From Rhizobium herbae (GTDB lineage Bacteria > Pseudomonadota > Alphaproteobacteria > Rhizobiales > Rhizobiaceae): 64,000 bases of DNA. The first letter of the stretch is position 1. The number at the start of each line of letters is the position of its first letter. A program made the translations under genes and the position numbers. The stretch lies in the NCBI RefSeq assembly GCF_019511375.1, contig NZ_JAEUAO010000002.1, positions 372,001-436,000 of the forward strand, given 5' to 3'. Shown in pieces: positions 56,733 through 64,000 of this stretch. The notes under the pieces were generated by a model. It was not told where the DNA came from. It searched no databases and saw only the letters and a program-made list of their open reading frames with translations.

Positions 56733-57011
56733 CTTGCTTCCCCGTCCCCCCGAAATATCTGCCCCTGTGAAATTCTTCTCGCAGTCTTCCCGGCGTTGCA
56801 ACAAAAAAGACCAGGGAAGTTGGAATGGTTGTCCTATTCACACGCTGTTTGTCGCTGCTGCCCCTCGGGTAAGGCCGATCACGCAGTGTTGACGACCTCT
56901 CTTCGCCGTCTCGTTATTGTGAACGATCTGTTTCGTTGGCGCGGGCTGGATGAATTGGGAATTGCTGATAAATCTATCGACAACCAGGAACCCCAACCGG
57001 AGTATATTTCA

Positions 57012-57410
57012 ATGCAGCAGAATGTCGTCGCCCTCGCGGGGCGTGTCCTCCTTTCCATCATCTTCATCGTAGCCGGCTACGGCAAGCTCACTGCGTTTGG
57101 CGGTACCGCCGGCTATTTCGGCAGCATCGGCCTGCCGGTTCCCATGATTACCGCCGTTCTCGTAACGGCAGTCGAACTGCTCGGCGGCATCGCTATCCTC
57201 GTCGGCTTCTTCACCCGTCCGGTCGCTTACATCCTGGCCCTTTTCTGCGTCGCCACAGCGTTCATCGGTCATGGTGATTTCTCGGTCGCCGGTAACGACA
57301 TCCACTTCATGAAGAATCTCGCCATAGCAGGTGGCTTCCTGTTCGTCGCCACTTTCGGCCCGGGCTCTCTTTCGGTTGACGCCCGCCGCGGCGTAGCGGC
57401 TGTCGCCTGA
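57012..57410 (+). CDS. DoxX family membrane protein
   Basis: This 132-residue protein has four membrane helices, with GRVLLSIIFIVAGYGKLTAF, ELLGGIAILVGFFTRP and HFMKNLAIAGGF, the DoxX/DoxD signature. The family is associated with oxidative or thiol stress and quinone-linked functions; the role in this species is unknown. A GGAG site precedes the ATG. It ends at a strong bidirectional terminator. Confidence 0.9.
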   Translation: MQQNVVALAGRVLLSIIFIVAGYGKLTAFGGTAGYFGSIGLPVPMITAVLVTAVELLGGIAILVGFFTRPVAYILALFCVATAFIGHGDFSVAGNDIHFMKNLAIAGGFLFVATFGPGSLSVDARRGVAAVA

Positions 57411-57428
57411 TCGCAGGTCGCCAACAAA

Positions 57429-57466
57429 AAGGCCCGCCGGATTATTCATCCGGCGGGCCTTTCCTT
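57429..57466. terminator. Bidirectional terminator between doxX and the rbsD-like gene
   Basis: A perfect 14-bp stem, AAGGCCCGCCGGAT/ATCCGGCGGGCCTT with loop TATTC, is flanked by A-rich and T-rich runs (CAAAAA before, TCCTTTT after). It serves the convergent doxX and mutarotase genes. Confidence 0.9.
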
Positions 57467-57479
57467 TTGAGTGCAAGCG

Positions 57480-57908
57480 TCAGGGGTAAATCACGCCTTT
57501 GCGCAGGATGACATTGCCGTAGAGGCGGGGCTCGCTGGTCTGAACGACCGTATGTGCAGCCCTGACCCTCGGATAGAATTCCGGCCCGAGCAGCGGCGTG
57601 ACCGCGCGATCGGGCTCATGCCTGGCGCAGCAGGCGATGATATCGCGATGCACCGGATCGAGCACGTCGCGGTCCTGCTTGACCGTGGCGCGAAAGATCG
57701 CCTCCGGTACGAAATCGTCGATCGGCATGACGCTGAGGATCGCGTCCAGAACCGGGATCAGATGATGCCCGTCGAGACGGATCAACCGTCGGCCGTGTTC
57801 CAGCCCGGGATAGTTGCCGTCGACCAGCGCGATTTCGTCGCCGTGTCCCATCGCCCTGAGGGTCGCCAGAAGTTCCGGGCTCAGGATAGGGTTCAGACCT
57901 TTCAGCAT
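57480..57908 (-). CDS. RbsD/FucU family sugar mutarotase
   Basis: This 142-residue protein has MGHGDEIALVDGNYPG, the catalytic His region of RbsD/FucU, and a C-terminal GNVILRKGVIYP. It interconverts anomers of a sugar such as fucose or ribose; the longer C-terminus resembles FucU. Its ATG overlaps the ROK regulator stop (TGATG), tying it to sugar regulation and the adjacent frc operon. Confidence 0.9.
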   Translation of the reverse strand: MLKGLNPILSPELLATLRAMGHGDEIALVDGNYPGLEHGRRLIRLDGHHLIPVLDAILSVMPIDDFVPEAIFRATVKQDRDVLDPVHRDIIACCARHEPDRAVTPLLGPEFYPRVRAAHTVVQTSEPRLYGNVILRKGVIYP

Positions 57909-59140
57909 CAGGCAGTTTCCTTGAAAAGAACGTTGGTATCGCTGAGATAGCGGGAAAAGAGCGGAAGGCTGGCCCCGCCAATGGCGCGGGCCTGGGCGCC
58001 TACCGCACCTTCGACGATGTCTGGCATGATGACGCCTTCGAGATCAAGCTCGCCGACCGCCTTGCGAATGGCGGCGACGATGCGTGTGCGCACCCAGCCG
58101 GGGAAGCCGCCATCGATGACGGCCGCGCCGAAATCGATGATCGAGGCGGCGGAAACGATCGCCTGGGCAAGGGCAGCCGCCGTGAGCTGGATCCAGGTCT
58201 CGAGTGGTTCGCCGAAGTCGATCCACTCATCGGCGGAATACCAGAGCGGTTTCGGGTCGATGCCCCTCTCGCGCAGGAGATTTTCCAGCACGTAGATCGA
58301 CGCGATCTTCAGAAGCTGCTGCGGCTTGCCGTTCCGGTCGGAAACCTGCAGTGGCCCGACGGCGCCTGCCGTGCCGGTGCGGCCGGAAAACAGCGAGGAA
58401 TTCAGGACGATGCCGCCGCCGATGAAGGAGCCGATGTAGAAATAGATGAAGTCGGGATAGGAGCTTCCGACGCCGAAGATCAGCTCGGCCCCGCAGGCGC
58501 TGGTGGCGTCGTTCTGCAACAGCACGGGATGGTGCGTGCGCGCAGCCACCGCCTCGCGCAGATCGAAGCCGTGCCATGTGTCCATCGCGTCCTTCGGTGC
58601 GCCGGTCTCCTCGGCCCAGCTCCAGAGCTGGAAGGGCGTTGCGATGCCGATGCCGGCAATGCGCCCGCGTTGCTCCTCGGTCAGCATCTTTTCGAGCTTC
58701 GGTATTCCTTCGACGATGAAGGTCAGGATTTCCTCCGGCATCGGATAGGCGTGAATCTGGTGCAGGTGCAGGCGGATGTTGCCGACGAAATCCATCAGCA
58801 CGAGATCGCAGCTGCGCCGGCCGATCTTGACCCCATAGGAATAGACCGCATCCGGATTGAGCCGCATCGGTATCGAGGGCTGCCCGACGCGGCCGCGCAC
58901 CGGATCGCCGCGGGTCAGGAGATGGTCCTTCTCGAGTGCCCGCATGATGACGGTGACCGTCTGCGCCGAAAGACCGGAGCGGCGGGCAATATCGGCTTTG
59001 GACAAGCTGCCGTGGCGGCGCACCAGCGACATGACCAGACGCTCGTTATAGGCGCGCACGCGTGTCAGGTTGGCGCCGCCGCCGGGATCGACAACGTCCG
59101 GAACGGCCAAGGCGCCGCCGGAATCGCTCCGTGATATCAT
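57908..59140 (-). CDS. ROK-family transcriptional regulator of sugar uptake
   Basis: This 410-residue protein has an N-terminal winged helix (SLSKADIARRSGLSAQTVTVIM) and a C-terminal ROK domain with GVKIGRRSCDLVLMD, LQNDATSACGAELIFG and IGSFIGGGIVLN. The Cys cluster typical of NagC/Mlc zinc sites is not obvious. It is divergent from frcB by 304 nt and co-translated with a mutarotase, so it is the probable repressor of frcBCAK. A GGGAGG site precedes the ATG at 59140. Confidence 0.9.
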   Translation of the reverse strand: MISRSDSGGALAVPDVVDPGGGANLTRVRAYNERLVMSLVRRHGSLSKADIARRSGLSAQTVTVIMRALEKDHLLTRGDPVRGRVGQPSIPMRLNPDAVYSYGVKIGRRSCDLVLMDFVGNIRLHLHQIHAYPMPEEILTFIVEGIPKLEKMLTEEQRGRIAGIGIATPFQLWSWAEETGAPKDAMDTWHGFDLREAVAARTHHPVLLQNDATSACGAELIFGVGSSYPDFIYFYIGSFIGGGIVLNSSLFSGRTGTAGAVGPLQVSDRNGKPQQLLKIASIYVLENLLRERGIDPKPLWYSADEWIDFGEPLETWIQLTAAALAQAIVSAASIIDFGAAVIDGGFPGWVRTRIVAAIRKAVGELDLEGVIMPDIVEGAVGAQARAIGGASLPLFSRYLSDTNVLFKETA

Positions 59141-59444
59141 GCCGCGTTTCCTCCCGCCGGCGCGCTGCTCCGTCCAGACCGTGGCGTCCGGACGTCTCTC
59201 CTCGTTGCGCCGTTGCTCTGTCTCTTTCACGCGCACTGCAACGATATCGAGCGCGTGCACGTTTTCTGCGCAGAGAATGCCACAGATATTTAATAATTCA
59301 ATTTGATTTATTTATTGACAGGGTTTCGTTTTGGTGTTTGTTTTGTGCCCGGAAGCGCCAACTGCGGCAGTGGAGATGTTGTGGCGGGCGAGGCCTGACG
59401 AGCCGGTAGACCGGTTTCTATTTTTCAATCCTTGGGAGGATTTC
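59141..59444. other. Divergent control region ROK / frcB
   Basis: This 304-nt region is AT-rich from 59280 to 59340. It contains the 10-nt palindrome TCTGCGCAGA (59265-59274) and a TTGACA (59315-59320) suitable as a -35 for frcB. Regulator sites are not firmly identifiable. Confidence 0.55.
59315..59343 (+). promoter_or_regulatory. Possible frcB promoter
   Basis: TTGACA (59315-59320) and TTGTTT (59338-59343) are separated by 17 nt. The -35 is consensus; the -10 is weak. It lies about 100 nt before the frcB ATG. Confidence 0.35.
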
Positions 59445-60470
59445 ATGAAGACGACTATTGTTTCCGCCGCTCTCGGCGCGCTTGCGCTCGGCGTTGTTTT
59501 TGCTGCACCTGCCCAGGCCGCCGATGTTTCGGCCTGCCTCATCACCAAGACCGACACCAACCCCTTCTTCGTCAAGATGAAGGAAGGCGCAAGCGCCAAG
59601 GCGGCAGAACTCGGCGTCGAGCTGAAGTCCTATGCCGGCAAGATCGACGGCGACAGCGAAAGCCAGGTCGCGGCGATCGAGACCTGCATTGCCGACGGTG
59701 CGAAGGGCATTCTGTTGACGGCTTCCGACACCAAGGGCATCGTGCCGGCCGTGCAGAAGGCGCGCGACGCCGGTGTTCTCGTGATCGCGCTGGACACGCC
59801 GCTTGAACCGGCCAATGCCGCTGATGCAACGTTCGCAACCGACAACCTTCTCGCCGGCAAGCTGATCGGCCAGTGGGCTGCGGCAACCCTCGGCGACAAG
59901 GCCAAGGACGCCAAGGTGGCATTTCTCGATCTGACGCCGTCCCAGCCGACCGTCGACGTTCTGCGTGACCAGGGCTTCATGATCGGCTTCGGCATCGATC
60001 CCAAGGACCCCAACAAGATCGGCGACGAGGATGACCCGCGCATCGTCGGCCATGACGTGACCAACGGCAATGAGGAAGGCGGCCGCACCGCCATGGAAAA
60101 CCTTCTGCAGAAGGATCCGTCCATCAACGTCGTTCACACGATCAACGAGCCAGCCGCTGCCGGCGCCTACGAGGCGCTGAAGGCTGTCGGCAAGGAAAAG
60201 GACGTGCTGATCGTATCGGTCGATGGCGGCTGCCCAGGCGTCAAGAACGTCATCGATGGTGTCATTGGCGCCACCTCGCAGCAGTATCCGCTGCTGATGG
60301 CCTCGCTCGGCATCGAAGCGATCAAGAAATTCGCCGACACCGGTGAAAAGCCGAAGCCGACCGAAGGCAAGGACTTTTTCGACACGGGCGTGTCGCTCGT
60401 GACCGATAAGCCCGCTCCTGGTGTTGAATCGATCGACACCAAGGCCGGCACGGAAAAGTGCTGGGGCTGA
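59445..60470 (+). CDS. frcB: Sugar ABC transporter substrate-binding protein (FrcB-like)
   Basis: This 341-residue periplasmic protein has a signal peptide (1-24, cleaved at AQA-A) and the ribose-type periplasmic-binding fold: [40 protein letters not shown] and [15 protein letters not shown]. It matches the high-affinity fructose (also ribose and mannose) binding protein FrcB of S. meliloti in context and style. A TTGGGAGGA site precedes the ATG. A hairpin after the stop may give it higher expression than the permease. Confidence 0.92.
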   Translation: MKTTIVSAALGALALGVVFAAPAQAADVSACLITKTDTNPFFVKMKEGASAKAAELGVELKSYAGKIDGDSESQVAAIETCIADGAKGILLTASDTKGIVPAVQKARDAGVLVIALDTPLEPANAADATFATDNLLAGKLIGQWAAATLGDKAKDAKVAFLDLTPSQPTVDVLRDQGFMIGFGIDPKDPNKIGDEDDPRIVGHDVTNGNEEGGRTAMENLLQKDPSINVVHTINEPAAAGAYEALKAVGKEKDVLIVSVDGGCPGVKNVIDGVIGATSQQYPLLMASLGIEAIKKFADTGEKPKPTEGKDFFDTGVSLVTDKPAPGVESIDTKAGTEKCWG

Positions 60471-60494
60471 CGCCCCGCCGCTGAACGGGACGAC

Positions 60495-60519
60495 GGGCGG
60501 CTTCGGGCCGCCCTTCGTT
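60495..60519 (+). terminator. Intercistronic attenuating hairpin after frcB
   Basis: A 7-bp stem GGGCGGC/GCCGCCC with loop TTCGG is followed by TTCGTTT. It lies in the 196-nt gap between frcB and frcC and is typical of partial terminators or mRNA-stabilising hairpins behind binding-protein genes. Confidence 0.65.
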
Positions 60520-60666
60520 TAAGCTATGATGTCATTTTGACAAAACGCCATAACCGTGAGCACACTTCTCCCCTTGCCCTGCTACCTGTCCGGTGTGCAG
60601 GTGCAGGCGGATGGGGTGGGGAGCCCATACCGACGGGAACGGTTTTGAGAGGCGGGAGGAATTTTC

Positions 60667-61749
60667 ATGAGCGAACCGAGAGTAGCCTCGCAGCCATCGC
60701 AGGAATTCGAAAAGGTCCTGAGTGGCAGCTCGAAGCAGGTTGCTTCCTTTGATACGCATGACAAGACACCCTTGCAGAAGGCCCAGCATTTTCTGCACAA
60801 GAGGCCGGCGGCAGTGCCGCTGATCGTGCTGGTCCTTTCGCTGATCGTCTTCGGATCGGTTCTCGGTTCGAAGTTTTTCTCGGCATTTTCCCTGACGCTG
60901 ATCCTGCAGCAGGTGGCGATCACCGGCATCGTCGGCGCCGCCCAAACCCTGGTCATCCTGACGGCCGGCATCGACCTGTCCGTCGGTGCGATCATGGTGC
61001 TTTCGTCGGTGGTGATGGGGCAATTTACCTTCCGCTACGGCTTTCCGCCGGAAATAGCGGTGATCTGCGGCATTGCCGTCGGTGGGCTCTGCGGTGCCGT
61101 CAACGGCTGGCTGGTGTCGCGCGTGAAGCTGCCGCCGTTCATCGTCACGCTCGGCATGTGGCAGATCGTGCTGGCATCGAACTTCCTTTATTCCGCCAAC
61201 GAAACAATCCGCTCCCAGGACATCAGCGCCAGCGCGCCGCTTCTCCAGTTCTTCGGCACCAATATCCGGATCGGCAATGCCGTGTTTACCTACGGCGCGG
61301 TCACGATGGTGCTGCTCGTCGGCACCCTGTGGTATGTGCTGAACAAAACGGCCTGGGGCAGGCACGTCTACGCGGTTGGTGACGATCCGGACGCCGCGGA
61401 ACTCTCAGGCGTCAACGTCAAGAGGATGCTGATGTCGGTCTATGTCCTCTCGGGCCTGATCTGCGCACTCGCCGGTTGGACCCTGATCGGCCGTATCGGC
61501 TCGGTGTCGCCGACGGCGGGCCAGTTCGCCAACATCGAATCGATCACCGCGGTGGTGATCGGCGGCATCTCGCTCTTCGGCGGCCGCGGTTCGATCATGG
61601 GCATGCTGTTCGGGGCGCTGATCGTCGGCGTCTTCCAACTCGGCCTGCGCCTGATCGGCACGGACCCGCAATGGACCTATCTCTTGATCGGTGTGCTGAT
61701 CATCGCCGCCGTTGCAATCGACCAGTGGATCAGAAAGGTGGCAGGCTGA
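60667..61749 (+). CDS. frcC: Sugar ABC transporter permease (FrcC-like)
   Basis: This 360-residue protein of the RbsC family has about nine membrane helices; ILTAGIDLSVGAIM is the family-specific signature and VIGGISLFGGRGSIMGMLFGAL its second conserved block. A 50-residue cytoplasmic N-terminus is unusually long. It forms a homodimeric channel with FrcA. The stop shares bases with the frcA start (TGATG). Confidence 0.92.
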   Translation: MSEPRVASQPSQEFEKVLSGSSKQVASFDTHDKTPLQKAQHFLHKRPAAVPLIVLVLSLIVFGSVLGSKFFSAFSLTLILQQVAITGIVGAAQTLVILTAGIDLSVGAIMVLSSVVMGQFTFRYGFPPEIAVICGIAVGGLCGAVNGWLVSRVKLPPFIVTLGMWQIVLASNFLYSANETIRSQDISASAPLLQFFGTNIRIGNAVFTYGAVTMVLLVGTLWYVLNKTAWGRHVYAVGDDPDAAELSGVNVKRMLMSVYVLSGLICALAGWTLIGRIGSVSPTAGQFANIESITAVVIGGISLFGGRGSIMGMLFGALIVGVFQLGLRLIGTDPQWTYLLIGVLIIAAVAIDQWIRKVAG

Positions 61750-62528
61750 TGGCTCAGGAACCCATTCTCACCGCGCGTGGCATCGTCAAGCGTTACGGCC
61801 GCGTCACCGCACTCGACCATGCCGATTTCGATCTCTACAAGGGCGAGATCCTGGCCGTGATCGGCGACAACGGCGCCGGAAAGTCCTCGATGATCAAGGC
61901 GATTTCCGGCGCGATCCATCCGGACGAAGGTGAAATCCGCCTCGACGGCGAGGTCGTGAACTTCCGTTCGCCGATCGAGGCCCGCAAGGCGGGCATCGAG
62001 ACGGTCTACCAGAACCTTGCCCTGTCGCCGGCGCTTTCGATTGCCGACAACATGTTCCTCGGCCGGGAAATTCGCAAATCCGGGCCGCTCGGCAGTGTTT
62101 TCCGCATGCTCGATCATGCGGCGATGGAAAAGATCGCTCGCGACAAGCTGTCGGAACTCGGCCTGATGACGATCCAGAACATCAACCAGGCGGTGGAAAC
62201 GCTGTCCGGCGGCCAGCGCCAGGGGGTGGCCGTGGCCCGCGCCGCCGCCTTCGGCTCCAAGCTCATCATTCTCGATGAGCCGACGGCAGCGCTGGGGGTG
62301 AAGGAAAGCCGCCGCGTTCTGGAACTGATCCTCGACGTGCGCGCGCGCGGCCTGCCGATCGTGCTCATCTCGCACAACATGCCGCATGTGTTCGAAGTGG
62401 CCGACCGCATCCATATCCACCGGCTTGGCAAACGCCTCTGCGTCATCAATCCGAAGGAATACACCATGTCGGATGCCGTTGCCTTCATGACCGGTGCCAA
62501 GGTGCCGCCGGAGGCGCTCGCCGCATGA
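61749..62528 (+). CDS. frcA: Sugar ABC transporter ATPase (FrcA-like), single domain
   Basis: This 259-residue protein has Walker A GDNGAGKSS, signature LSGGQRQ, Walker B LIILDEPTAALG and the switch His in ISHNM. Unlike RbsA-type double ATPases it has one nucleotide-binding domain, as in FrcA. Its stop overlaps the kinase start (ATGA). Confidence 0.93.
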   Translation: MAQEPILTARGIVKRYGRVTALDHADFDLYKGEILAVIGDNGAGKSSMIKAISGAIHPDEGEIRLDGEVVNFRSPIEARKAGIETVYQNLALSPALSIADNMFLGREIRKSGPLGSVFRMLDHAAMEKIARDKLSELGLMTIQNINQAVETLSGGQRQGVAVARAAAFGSKLIILDEPTAALGVKESRRVLELILDVRARGLPIVLISHNMPHVFEVADRIHIHRLGKRLCVINPKEYTMSDAVAFMTGAKVPPEALAA

Positions 62529-63160
62529 CCATGACGCTTGCGGCAATCGCCGACGCCGTCATCGAGAAAGCGGGGAAGCGGCCACGCTTCATCGTTGCCA
62601 TTGCCGGCCCCCCCGGGGCCGGCAAATCCACGCTTGCCGATACGCTCCAGGAAGAGCTGACGCGGCGCGGCGAAAAATCCGCGGTCCTGCCGATGGACGG
62701 CTTCCACATGGATAATGGAATTCTCGAGGAACGCGGCCTGCTGAAACGCAAGGGCGCGCCGGAAACCTTCGACGTCCGCGCTTTCATCGACATCGTCAAG
62801 GCGGTGCGCAAGGCGGACGAGGAAGTGCTCGTCCCGGTCTTCGACCGTTCCCGCGAGATCGCCATTGCCTCGGCCCGGGTGGTCGCGCCGGAGACGCGCA
62901 TCATTCTGACGGAAGGCAACTACCTGCTGCTCGACGAGGCGCCCTGGAAACGGCTTGACGGCATGTTCGACCTGACGATCTTCGTCGGCCCGTCCTACGA
63001 GGTTCTGGAGGAGCGCCTGCGGCAGCGCTGGATTCACTACGGACTCGACGACGCCGGCATCGAATGGAAGCTCTACGGCAACGACCTGCCGAACGGAAAG
63101 CGGATCATCGAAAATTCCCGTCCGGCCGATATTGCCATCGAGATCTTCGAAACGGCCTGA
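62525..63160 (+). CDS. frcK: Kinase of the frc operon (uridine kinase / PRK-like fold)
   Basis: This 211-residue P-loop kinase has Walker A GPPGAGKST (28-36), the substrate motif PMDGFHMDNG, an Arg-rich lid and TEGNYLLLDEAPW. It resembles the pantothenate/uridine kinase-like FrcK at the end of the S. meliloti frc operon, whose substrate is presumably a sugar transported by FrcBCA. It completes the four-gene operon; the preceding coding ends overlap. Confidence 0.9.
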   Translation: MTMTLAAIADAVIEKAGKRPRFIVAIAGPPGAGKSTLADTLQEELTRRGEKSAVLPMDGFHMDNGILEERGLLKRKGAPETFDVRAFIDIVKAVRKADEEVLVPVFDRSREIAIASARVVAPETRIILTEGNYLLLDEAPWKRLDGMFDLTIFVGPSYEVLEERLRQRWIHYGLDDAGIEWKLYGNDLPNGKRIIENSRPADIAIEIFETA

Positions 63161-63269
63161 GGCGGGCAGTCCGTCGTTGTTTTCCCGCGCATAATGATGC
63201 TATCCGAACCCTCGGTCAGCGCATGCCCTTGCACCATGCGCCCTTAGATTGCGCCTGGAGATATCCGTC

Positions 63270-64000
63270 ATGAGCACGCATGCCATCACCGAACTTACCA
63301 TCCGCCGTCCCGACGACTGGCATCTGCATCTGCGCGACGGCGGCATGCTGAAGGGCGTGATCGGCGATACCAGCCGCCACTTCGCCCGCGCCATCATCAT
63401 GCCCAATCTGGTCCCGCCCGTCGTCACCACCGCCGACGCGGCCGCCTACCGCAAGCGCATCCTGGCAGCCGTGCCGAAAGGCGACCGGTTCGAGCCGCTG
63501 ATGACGCTCTATCTCACCGAAGGCACGAACCCGGACGATGTCGAAGCCGGGCACAGGAGCGGGCTGATCAAGGCGGTCAAGCTCTACCCCGCCGGCGCCA
63601 CGACCAATTCGCAAAGCGGCGTGCGCAATTTCGAAAATGCCATGCCGGTGCTGGAGCGCATGGCGAAAATCGGCCTGCCGCTCTGTGTCCATGGCGAAGT
63701 GACATCGGCGGACGTCGATATCTTCGACCGTGAAGCCGTCTTCATCGAAACCGTGCTCGATCCGCTGCGCGCCCGCCTTCCCGAGCTGAAGGTGACGATG
63801 GAACACGTCACTACCAAGGACGGCATCGACTATATCACGTCGTCGAAGGCCAACCTCGCCGGTTCGATCACCACCCATCACCTGATCATCAACCGTAACG
63901 CCATCCTCGTCGGCGGCATCCGGCCGCACTATTACTGCCTGCCGGTTGCCAAGCGCGAGGTTCATCGCCTTGCCCTGCGGGCCGCCGCCACCTCGGGCAA
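63270..64000 (+). CDS. pyrC: Dihydroorotase, N-terminal part (runs off the window)
   Basis: The visible 243 residues begin [24 protein letters not shown] with the metal ligands in HLHLRDG, the carboxylated Lys in [14 protein letters not shown], and metal His in LCVHGE and MEHVTT. It is the type II, homodimeric enzyme that cyclises carbamoyl aspartate to dihydroorotate in pyrimidine synthesis. A CTGGAG site precedes the ATG. It has its own upstream region, 109 nt after frcK. Confidence 0.95.
   Translation, partial: MSTHAITELTIRRPDDWHLHLRDGGMLKGVIGDTSRHFARAIIMPNLVPPVVTTADAAAYRKRILAAVPKGDRFEPLMTLYLTEGTNPDDVEAGHRSGLIKAVKLYPAGATTNSQSGVRNFENAMPVLERMAKIGLPLCVHGEVTSADVDIFDREAVFIETVLDPLRARLPELKVTMEHVTTKDGIDYITSSKANLAGSITTHHLIINRNAILVGGIRPHYYCLPVAKREVHRLALRAAATSG

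Overview
This 64 kb window is high-GC alphaproteobacterial chromosome, most likely from the Rhizobiaceae (Rhizobium, Agrobacterium, Shinella or Ensifer; the genus cannot be fixed from the sequence alone). The evidence is a conserved housekeeping block (rmuC, def, fmt, truA, dapE, dapD, argB, engB, yidC, rnpA, rpmH), a frcBCAK-type sugar ABC operon as described in Sinorhizobium meliloti, a PutA without a DNA-binding domain, and short palindromic intergenic repeats of the kind common in rhizobia. There is no prophage, CRISPR array, insertion sequence or rRNA; one tRNA-Arg(ACG) is present. Layout: 1-6.4 kb holds a cut-off ribokinase, rmuC divergent from def-fmt-truA with a PIN toxin-antitoxin pair wedged between def and fmt, then a membrane protein and dapE. 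6.4-13 kb is an insertion between dapE and dapD: a 1 kb repeat-rich non-coding stretch, a cyclic-nucleotide-gated K+ channel, another repeat block, a two-component system, a GAF histidine kinase and a DUF805 protein. 13-21.8 kb holds dapD, a LOG-family protein, a fused DUF2946/PepSY remnant, an EF-hand protein, a HAD nucleotidase, a fatty acid hydroxylase, an EamA transporter, a PEP-mutase-like enzyme and argB. 21.9-25.4 kb is an ECF sigma / anti-sigma / fasciclin / exported MsrB module sitting between argB and engB. 25.5-30 kb is engB, an EamA transporter, yidC, rnpA and rpmH. 30-36 kb has a chemoreceptor, an orphan histidine kinase, and tRNA-Arg followed by a divergent AraC/SDR pair ending in a copy of the tRNA 3' edge. 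36-40 kb has a TPR/O-GlcNAc-transferase-like protein coupled to UDP-galactopyranose mutase. 40-47.5 kb has an aldo-keto reductase, an IMPACT-family protein, putA, a cysteine-cluster protein and a phosphoesterase. 47.6-52.2 kb is a divergent 5-oxoprolinase locus (pxpA with two biotin-carrier-like proteins on one side; pxpB, pxpC and a proline-racemase-family enzyme on the other). 52.3-56.7 kb is a Sel1 protein, a FecR-domain protein and a CRP / CHASE2-adenylate-cyclase operon. 57-63.2 kb has DoxX, an RbsD/FucU mutarotase, a ROK repressor and the divergent frcBCAK operon; pyrC runs off the end. The observations most worth following are the pxp locus with its two carrier proteins (one without the biotinyl lysine and no biotin carboxylase alongside) and a Ser/Cys proline-racemase homologue; the CRP-cyclase-FecR circuit; the envelope oxidative-stress module; and several perfect palindromes that look like operators.
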